From Anaerolineales bacterium (GTDB lineage Bacteria > Chloroflexota > Anaerolineae > 4572-78 > NAK82): 6,571 bases of DNA. The position numbers and the translations under genes were made by a program. This document shows positions 1-3,684 of the stretch, one piece after another. The stretch is from positions 1 through 6,571 of the forward strand of contig JAHELX010000349.1 in NCBI GenBank assembly GCA_024643945.1, read 5' to 3'. The notes under the pieces are model-generated. The model was not told where the DNA came from and ran no database searches. It saw nothing but the letters and a program-made list of their open reading frames with translations. Position 1 is the first letter of the stretch. Every line of letters begins with the position of its first letter.

Positions 1-1
1 G

Positions 2-757
2 AGGTTTGATCTCGCTGCTGAGCAATACCGGAAAGCAGTCGATTTGGGAATTGGTGATCAAGCGCTCGCACACCAGGGAAGAGCCAGGGCTTTGGCACGA
101 CTCGGTCGACTGGAAGAAGCATTAGACGAATGTCAGAAGGCATTGAAACTGAAACCCGACTTACCGTTGGTACACGGCCTGTTAGGGTATATCTACCTCT
201 CACAAGCCAAGTACGAGTTGGCGGAAAAGGAATTACTATTGGCGCCAGGTGACACAATTACTCTGACCAACCTGGTATTAGTGTACTCTGAACTGGGGCA
301 CTACCGAAAGGCAACTGAACTATGTGAAGAGTTACTCCAGCGTAATCCAAGCAATTTGGATACACGAATTCATCTTGCACGGCTGTATATTGCTCAATCA
401 TGCTTTGGAAATGCGATGGGGCAACTCAATAGAATTCTTGTAGCAAAACCGGCCATGCCTGAAATCTACCTGTTGTACTCCACAATACTAATAAACTCAG
501 TGGGGGAATATCTCAAGCGAAACCTGGTAGCAAGAGTGGTTGTAATACTAGGATTGTATTTAATTGCACTGCTCGCGCCCCTCTTCGTGAGCATATCTGT
601 TGGCATTTTACTGTCCGCGTTCGTTTTACTGGCTGTCCTGACCAACCTATGGGGCGGCAGGCGTAAGGGTGCATGTTTACTGATTTCGTTATCTTTTGCC
701 CTTGGCTGGTATGGCATCTTATACTGGGTCCTTGTCTGGCTGCATCAATTTCTGTAA
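2..757 (+). CDS. TPR-repeat protein with three C-terminal membrane helices (5' end outside window)
   Basis: The frame is open to the left edge, and the first codons (FDLAAEQYRKAV) are already the second helix of a tetratricopeptide repeat. The real start is therefore upstream, and the TTG at 44 is internal. In the 251 visible residues there are about four full TPR units (roughly 21-54, 55-84, 85-118, 119-152), with the usual pattern of small and aromatic residues and 'KPDL' or 'NPSN' turns. Hydrophobic segments follow at about 176-194, 196-217 and 224-247; the last two are separated by a basic GGRRKG loop. TPR domains bind other proteins, so this is likely a membrane-anchored scaffold with the repeats on one face of the membrane. 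Partner and pathway cannot be told from the sequence. It ends 45 nt before a small membrane-protein gene on the same strand, so an operon is likely. Its base composition is more A+T-rich than the right half of the window. The TPR call is firm; the function is unknown. Confidence 0.85.
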   Translation, partial: RFDLAAEQYRKAVDLGIGDQALAHQGRARALARLGRLEEALDECQKALKLKPDLPLVHGLLGYIYLSQAKYELAEKELLLAPGDTITLTNLVLVYSELGHYRKATELCEELLQRNPSNLDTRIHLARLYIAQSCFGNAMGQLNRILVAKPAMPEIYLLYSTILINSVGEYLKRNLVARVVVILGLYLIALLAPLFVSISVGILLSAFVLLAVLTNLWGGRRKGACLLISLSFALGWYGILYWVLVWLHQFL

Positions 758-802
758 AGAACTGAACGTCCATTCACAGACAGTATTAGACAAGCAACTA
801 CT

Positions 803-1012
803 ATGAAACAAAAGATACCACTTGATGGAAGGATCTTCCGATCACTTTGGCTTTTTCTGCTTGCCCTTCTGTTCATATCTAACATATTCAAAACCGATGC
901 TATTGGATCTGAGATTAGAATTATACTGATTGCAGTGTTTGGTCTTCTAGGAATAGTTATGCTTATAGGTGATGATGACGATGATGACGATGACAACGAC
1001 ATTAAAATTTGA
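803..1012 (+). CDS. Small two-helix membrane protein with poly-aspartate tail
   Basis: A 69-residue protein with two hydrophobic segments (about residues 13-29 and 37-55), followed at once by eight aspartates, then N-D-I-K-I. The two helices suggest a hairpin in the membrane, with both ends on the same side. I do not recognise a family. It sits 45 nt after the TPR membrane gene and overlaps the next gene by about 38 nt, so translation of the next gene may be coupled to it. The ribosome binding site before ATG 803 is weak; no clear AGGAGG is seen. The acidic tail comes from a GATGATGAC tandem repeat and may be a recent expansion. Evidence that it is real: two well-shaped helices, position in a same-strand cluster, and tight overlap with the next gene. 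Conservation in other genomes would be the deciding test. Confidence 0.6.
   Translation: MKQKIPLDGRIFRSLWLFLLALLFISNIFKTDAIGSEIRIILIAVFGLLGIVMLIGDDDDDDDDNDIKI
971..1000 (+). repeat. GATGATGAC trinucleotide-type tandem repeat read in two frames
   Basis: Two copies of GATGATGAC are followed by GATGAC, AAC and GAC. In the frame of the small membrane protein this reads as a run of aspartates. In the next frame it reads as Met/Thr codons, giving the downstream gene a ladder of possible ATG starts at 972, 975, 981, 984 and 990. All units are multiples of three, so slippage would change tail length without shifting frame. Confidence 0.75.
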
Positions 1013-1469
1013 ACCGGTAGCTGGGGCTGTGTCTACTGCGAGAGACGAACTTACCAGAGTACTAATGGAGGTGTGTATGAGTCAGGAACCCTCATTTTAC
1101 CTGGCTTCAGTGGACTCCTATCCCGCCCTTGCGCCAAGAAGTTGCTTTGTGGAGGAAAGGCTCAGCGTTCAAGAAGAACGTGATGACTACCTTCGTGTCA
1201 GAATTGAACCTCCTATTCAAGGTCAACCCTTTGGGCGAGGAGAAGGACTGGTTAAAGAGGTAGTGTTGGCCACGCGGTACGCGGGCACAACCTTGCACCC
1301 AATCAGCGAATGGCCAATGACGGTCTTTATCTGCCGAATAGTAAATGACAGCATCAGAAACTCCGGCAAGGCATCAGCTCAGGATGTTGAAGTAATGCTC
1401 ATAGGGGAACTCTATAACAGTCTGTCCGCAGCTCAGGAAGCGCTAAAATACGAAAATAGCTGCATATAA
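975..1469 (+). CDS. Hypothetical soluble protein, about 164 residues
   Basis: I do not recognise this protein. It has no signal peptide and no membrane helix. It reads as a compact mixed alpha/beta protein with a helical N-terminal part (STARDELTRVLMEV) and a helical C-terminus (GELYNSLSAAQEAL). The start is uncertain: a GTG at 969 and ATGs at 972, 975, 981, 984 and 990 lie in one repeat. I chose 975 because AGG at 966-968 gives a 6-nt spacing, whereas ATG 990 would give a cleaner N-terminus (MTTTLKFEP). The frame overlaps the preceding gene by about 38 nt, which points to translational coupling and a shared transcript with the two membrane-protein genes upstream. Codon use is similar to those genes and A+T-richer than the VIT-vWA gene. 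A function in the same membrane assembly is only an inference from position. Confidence 0.6.
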   Translation: MTMMTMTTTLKFEPVAGAVSTARDELTRVLMEVCMSQEPSFYLASVDSYPALAPRSCFVEERLSVQEERDDYLRVRIEPPIQGQPFGRGEGLVKEVVLATRYAGTTLHPISEWPMTVFICRIVNDSIRNSGKASAQDVEVMLIGELYNSLSAAQEALKYENSCI

Positions 1470-1868
1470 TAAACTGGACTTTCGCCAAAATTGAAGTGAT
1501 TTGATAAGCGTTGCGGTTTCCGGTGTAAGATATTTCGTAAACACTGGTCTTGGAAGGCGGGGAATGTCAGTATAGTCCCGTAAAAACAGCGGCGTGAAGT
1601 ATAGTTAGGTTTTCTAACAAACCATCACCCGAAAGGGTAACCCATCCCGTTCGACGAGCAACGATTCAAGACCCCTCACCCTGACCATCGTTGCGCCTGA
1701 AGTGGTTATCGCGCGATTTCGGATCATCAGAACTGGTCGATTTCCGGGAGGTGCAGATCGCGGAGCGGATAGAATAAAAAATTGACGGGTTTCCCCTGGC
1801 CTGGACGATAGACCACGAGAAGCTCGTCAGTTCTTGCAACTGTTCCACTTGATCCAAGTGGGAGAGAG
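1470..1868. other. Gene-free stretch with small hairpins and possible coding remnants
   Basis: I see no intact gene here. There are short inverted repeats: GTTAG/CTAAC with a 4-nt loop at 1604-1617, ACCC-GAAA-GGGT at 1627-1638, and GCAACGAT/ATCGTTGC at 1658-1665 and 1687-1694. None has a T-tract, so none is a clear terminator. On the plus strand, coding-like text (for example DFREVQIAERIE, a stop, then KIDGFPLAW) runs through about 1685-1846 in one frame, and PREARQFLQLFHLIQ in another frame at about 1812-1856. This could be the decayed end of a lost gene, but I cannot name the family. The minus-strand frame at 1666-1857 looks like chance. Confidence 0.4.
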
Positions 1869-2276
1869 CTACAGCAACTTGACGAAACCCGCCTGTTCAA
1901 AGTGTTGATCGGATGTCACCGCTTGGGTAATCTGTTGCTGTTCCATAACCACAAAACTTGTGCAGTCTGTCAATCCCCATTCTTTATCGGGACGTCGCCC
2001 GTACAGATCCCAACCTTCGTCAAGCAAATCTTGACCGCCGGGGATGATTTGCGTGACACCCGATTGGCGCAAACCGTCAATAAAAGCGACCACCTGCGAG
2101 CGAAAGCGGGGCGCGGAGAGGGCATCGGCCACTTCCAAGAGCACCAATTCCGTCGTTACCAGATGTGCCTTCTGCTGTCGCAATGTGGCCATCACTTCCA
2201 GCGTGCGCGGACGCAACGCATCACTGCGATTGAGCAACGCAATCCAGGCAACGGTATCCACGAAAACGGTCGGCAC
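1869..2276 (-). CDS. PIN-domain ribonuclease toxin, VapC-like (type II toxin-antitoxin)
   Basis: A 135-residue PIN-domain protein of normal family length. PIN toxins are metal-dependent RNases that cleave tRNA, rRNA or mRNA when not held by their antitoxin. The expected acidic residues are visible: Asp7 in VFVDT, Glu43 in the TTELVLLEVAD helix, Asp104 in DKEWGLTDCTSF, and Asp123 in TSDQHFEQAGF. The last two stretches are very typical of this toxin group. The start is taken as GTG at 2276, which places M-P-T just before the first beta strand. An AAAGGG at 2284-2289 lies 7 nt upstream, inside the end of the antitoxin gene. A second GTG at 2279 would add one residue; the open frame further upstream only overlaps the antitoxin. 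It follows the antitoxin with a 4-nt gap, so the pair is one operon. All key residues are present, so the toxin is probably active. The exact RNA target is unknown. Confidence 0.88.
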   Translation of the reverse strand: MPTVFVDTVAWIALLNRSDALRPRTLEVMATLRQQKAHLVTTELVLLEVADALSAPRFRSQVVAFIDGLRQSGVTQIIPGGQDLLDEGWDLYGRRPDKEWGLTDCTSFVVMEQQQITQAVTSDQHFEQAGFVKLL

Positions 2277-2280
2277 CACA

Positions 2281-2529
2281 TCACCCTTTCTTCGGCTTAC
2301 CGTACAGGTAGTGATCGTGCTGATGCGCCAAATCGCTAATGCCTGTTTCCACTGCACACTCTTCGGCCAACTTCATCAGGGCATTCCAGGCTAAGCCTTC
2401 TTCCGGCGCCTGTGGTCTGACACCGAATTCTTCCAGGAACGTAATGATGACCGTTTGCCCGTCACGTCCCTCGACCGGTTCAAGGGGACGAGCCGTTCCG
2501 TTTTGAAATTTACCCTTGACAGATAGCAT
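2281..2529 (-). CDS. Small antitoxin partner of the PIN toxin
   Basis: An 82-residue protein encoded just upstream of the PIN toxin. The N-terminal third (MLSVKGKFQNGTARPLEP, then a GRDGQTVIITFLEE strand) resembles the short beta-rich N-terminus of AF2212/DUF104-like antitoxins. The C-terminus (ETGISDLAHQHDHYLYG, then a basic KPKKG end) matches small proteins I know as companions of PIN toxins in Chloroflexota and cyanobacteria. It should bind and block the toxin, and may bind its own promoter. The start at ATG 2529 is chosen because a G-rich ribosome binding site (GGGGTGG) lies about 5 nt upstream and the residues before it look non-coding; the frame itself is open back to 2610. The pair has antitoxin-first order with a 4-nt gap, as is usual. 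The family name is from memory and position, so the antitoxin role is well supported but the exact family is less so. Confidence 0.78.
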   Translation of the reverse strand: MLSVKGKFQNGTARPLEPVEGRDGQTVIITFLEEFGVRPQAPEEGLAWNALMKLAEECAVETGISDLAHQHDHYLYGKPKKG

Positions 2530-2581
2530 CGTTTCCACCCCACTTACATCCGCGCTCACGGTTGGAGGTCCACGCCCAGTA

Positions 2582-2610
2582 ATCTTAACACAGGAACCAG
2601 GAAAAGCCAA
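2582..2610 (-). promoter_or_regulatory. Putative sigma-70 promoter of the toxin-antitoxin operon
   Basis: On the minus strand a -35 box TTGGCT (2610-2605) and a -10 box TAAGAT (2587-2582) are separated by exactly 17 nt. Transcription would start near 2575, about 46 nt before the antitoxin ATG at 2529. The -35 box overlaps the first recognisable codons of the Ig-like relic on the other strand, so the left edge of the relic falls inside this promoter. Confidence 0.5.
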
Positions 2611-2916
2611 CTACCCTAACGCAGCCGTCACCGCCACCGACTGGGCCGGCAACCAGACCACGCAGCCCTTCCGCGTGATTGAGGACACCAGCACTCCCAC
2701 CGTGACCATCCGTGTGCCACAGGTCGCGCCCCTGCGCTTCTGGGTCTCCTGGTTCGGCCACCTGCCCGTCCTGCCTGCACCTGGGTCGCAGGCACAGGTG
2801 GCTCGCACCAGCGGGCCAGGGTGCCGCACCCCAGGTGCACCGGCCCGGCACGGGGCAGGCCGGACTCTCCGTCCGGCCTGCGCGACTACGACGTGCAGTA
2901 CAAAGTGGGCATCGGT
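2606..2916 (+). pseudogene. Relic of an Ig-like/FN3-like surface protein, frame broken by an insertion
   Basis: From 2606 to 2758 one frame reads as the end of an Ig-like domain and the start of the next: TATDWAGNQTT, FRVIEDTSTPTVTI, then RFWVSW. The frame then runs into low-quality, Arg/Pro-rich sequence. Typical FN3-like text resumes in a different frame at about 2857-2916 (RPDSPSGLRDYDVQYKVG). In related large surface proteins these two segments are adjacent. A GC-rich palindrome lies between them and shifts the frame. There is no start codon or ribosome binding site of its own, and the left edge stops at the toxin-antitoxin promoter, so this is a fragment and not a gene. It probably came from the same kind of giant exported protein as the RHS relic just downstream. 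The domain assignment is by motif only. Confidence 0.65.
2759..2856. repeat. About 98-nt imperfect palindrome interrupting coding sequence
   Basis: This GC-rich segment folds back on itself. TGCACCTGGG (2776-2785) is complementary to CCCAGGTGCA (2830-2839). Outside that, CCTGCCC (2761-2767) pairs with GGGCAGG (2853-2859), with imperfect pairing between. Inside, GGCAC (2791-2795) pairs with GTGCC (2821-2825), and GGTG/CACC (2797-2800, 2806-2809) forms a small inner hairpin. GGC occurs at both edges (2756-2758 and 2854-2856). A length of 98 nt explains the observed frame change of the Ig/FN3 relic exactly. It resembles a small non-autonomous mobile palindrome (REP- or MITE-like); it contains no gene. 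Confidence 0.6.
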
Positions 2917-2962
2917 GGTAGTGAGTGCAGTCACCAAGTATTACTACCATGGTCGTCAGCGA

Positions 2963-2993
2963 GCAGGTCGTCCCGCGAGCGCAGCGAGACGGG
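2963..2993. repeat. 31-nt insertion in the RHS relic
   Basis: The codons for KYYYHGRQR end at 2962 in one frame, and IAMRQGDVVYY resumes at 2994 in the next. Removing 2963-2993 joins them into the expected RHS sequence. The extra 31 nt contains GCGAGCGCAGCGAG and a TCCCG/CGGGA inverted pair (2971-2975, 2990-2994), so it looks like a short dispersed repeat. It carries no gene. Confidence 0.55.
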
Positions 2994-3056
2994 ATCGCTA
3001 TGCGCCAAGGGGATGTGGTATACTACCTGCACACCGACCATCTGGGGTCGACCTCC

Positions 3057-3269
3057 TTAACAGCCGGCATTACCGGCGCACCAGTAGCCGAGACGCGCTA
3101 CCTGCCCTATGGCGAGGAGCGCTGGATCACCGGCACCTTGGTCACCGACTTCACCTTCACGGGGCAACGCGCCGAGCGAGGCTTTGGCTTGATGGAGTGC
3201 GCAGCCTCCCCGAAGCACATAGTAGCCCTCGGAATCCCGTTCGATAATGACGTTGAATGCCTTTGTCAT
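3057..3269 (-). pseudogene. hicB antitoxin 5' remnant running antisense into the RHS relic
   Basis: The first 18 codons (3269 to 3216) read MTKAFNVIIERDSEGYYV, the N-terminal strand of HicB-type antitoxins (UPF0150 fold), which normally continues with A-S-V-P-E-L-P-G-C. Here the next bases still resemble that continuation (GTGCTTCGG against GTG-GCT-TCG), but one base is missing, and from about 3205 the frame runs through the complement of the RHS relic to a stop at 3057. The rest of HicB, including its DNA-binding part, is missing, and I see no hicA beside it. The start is well supported: AAGGA lies 8 nt before the ATG, and a promoter lies further upstream. If expressed it would give a chimeric protein of about 70 residues with no expected antitoxin activity. 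HicB identity is from the short N-terminal motif only. Confidence 0.62.
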
Positions 3270-3354
3270 ATGGATCATCCTTTTTAGGTGCATATCGTTT
3301 CAGTAGGCAAGCCCGTCCCGATAGGCTGACCCAATCTGAGTCCACAACGATTAA

Positions 3355-3383
3355 ATTATATGCGATAATGGAATGGGAAGCAA
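3355..3383 (-). promoter_or_regulatory. Putative sigma-70 promoter of the hicB remnant
   Basis: On the minus strand a -35 box TTGCTT (3383-3378) and a perfect -10 box TATAAT (3360-3355) are 17 nt apart. Transcription would begin near 3348, about 78 nt before the hicB ATG at 3269. The stretch 3288-3414 around it is A+T-rich and holds no gene. This is the best promoter match in the window, so the remnant may still be transcribed, antisense to the RHS relic. Confidence 0.55.
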
Positions 3384-3414
3384 GGAAACTAAAGGTGTGT
3401 CGTACTACCACTGA

Positions 3415-3633
3415 GTGGAGCTCCAGGACAACGTCACCAACTGATCCACCTGGAGCACCGTCTTCACCCTGCAGTCCCCAAAGGGGAGGTACACCTATGA
3501 CGACCAGCCGCCCCTCATCGGCGATACGATCCCAGCCAACGGCTCGGTGATCACCACCGCCTGGCCAGCCATCTCCGCTACCTTGTATGATCCCCAGCTT
3601 GGGAACCTTTCCCCTGCTTCCGGCGTCTACTGA
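3415..3633 (+). pseudogene. Second Ig-like surface-protein fragment
   Basis: One frame reads VELQDNVTN, then a TGA at 3442-3444, then STWSTVFTLQSPKGRYTYDD, followed by PLIGDTIPANGSVITTAWPA and ISATLYDPQLG, ending at TGA 3631-3633. 'IPANGS...WPAISATLYDPQ' is the typical opening of Ig-like repeats in large bacterial surface proteins. The in-frame TGA (probably once TCA), the lack of a start and the cut right end mark it as a relic. It lies on the far side of the hicB remnant from the RHS piece and probably comes from the same or a related giant protein. It ends 51 nt before the VIT-vWA gene. Confidence 0.55.
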
Positions 3634-3650
3634 TACAGAAGCTCATCCTG

Positions 3651-3664
3651 ATCTCCAATCTCCA
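3651..3664 (+). repeat. Heptamer tandem repeat (ATCTCCA x2)
   Basis: Two perfect copies of ATCTCCA lie just before the ribosome binding site of the VIT-vWA gene. The same heptamer, slightly varied, recurs four times inside that gene at 5822-5849. The rest of the gap 3634-3684 holds no clear promoter. Confidence 0.5.
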
Positions 3665-3669
3665 TCGCA

Positions 3670-3676
3670 AAGGAGG
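3670..3676 (+). promoter_or_regulatory. Strong ribosome binding site of the VIT-vWA gene
   Basis: AAGGAGG lies 8 nt before ATG 3685. This near-perfect Shine-Dalgarno match fixes the start and suggests efficient translation. Confidence 0.85.
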
Positions 3677-3684
3677 GACTCCCC

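Larger units (their letters stand above)
2930..3287 (+). pseudogene. RHS-family core fragment, 5' and 3' truncated and frameshifted
   Basis: The recognisable part runs from TKYYYHGRQR (2933-2962), through a 31-nt insertion, to IAMRQGDVVYYLHTDHLGST and on to FTFTGQRAERGFGLM, ending at about 3197. This is the C-terminal part of an RHS (YD-repeat) core, the shell that encloses polymorphic toxins or forms large surface proteins. It stops just before the usual YNARYYDP..GRF signature. After 3197 the frame continues to a TAG at 3285-3287, but through sequence that is antisense to a hicB remnant. A possible internal start is ATG 3000. Upstream it joins the FN3-like relic at about 2917-2930 with yet another frame change. 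Without the core end, a signal peptide or a start, it cannot make a working RHS protein. The family call is firm; the pseudogene call rests on the truncations. Confidence 0.78.

Noticed and set aside
971..1000. Repeat considered as a phase-variation switch
   Set aside because: All units are multiples of three, so slippage cannot turn either overlapping gene on or off by frameshift.
1902..2394. Plus-strand frames across the toxin-antitoxin genes
   Set aside because: Antisense to intact PIN toxin and antitoxin with all key residues; no protein family seen.
2855..2881. Perfect 11-bp hairpin with a TCTCC loop, considered as a terminator
   Set aside because: No T-tract follows, and the sequence reads as in-frame FN3-like codons (RPDSPSGL), so it is more likely coding sequence at the edge of the palindromic insertion.
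2585..2950. Several overlapping minus-strand frames over the Ig/FN3 relic
   Set aside because: Arg/Pro/Gly-rich translations typical of GC-rich noncoding frames; the plus-strand protein similarity explains the sequence.
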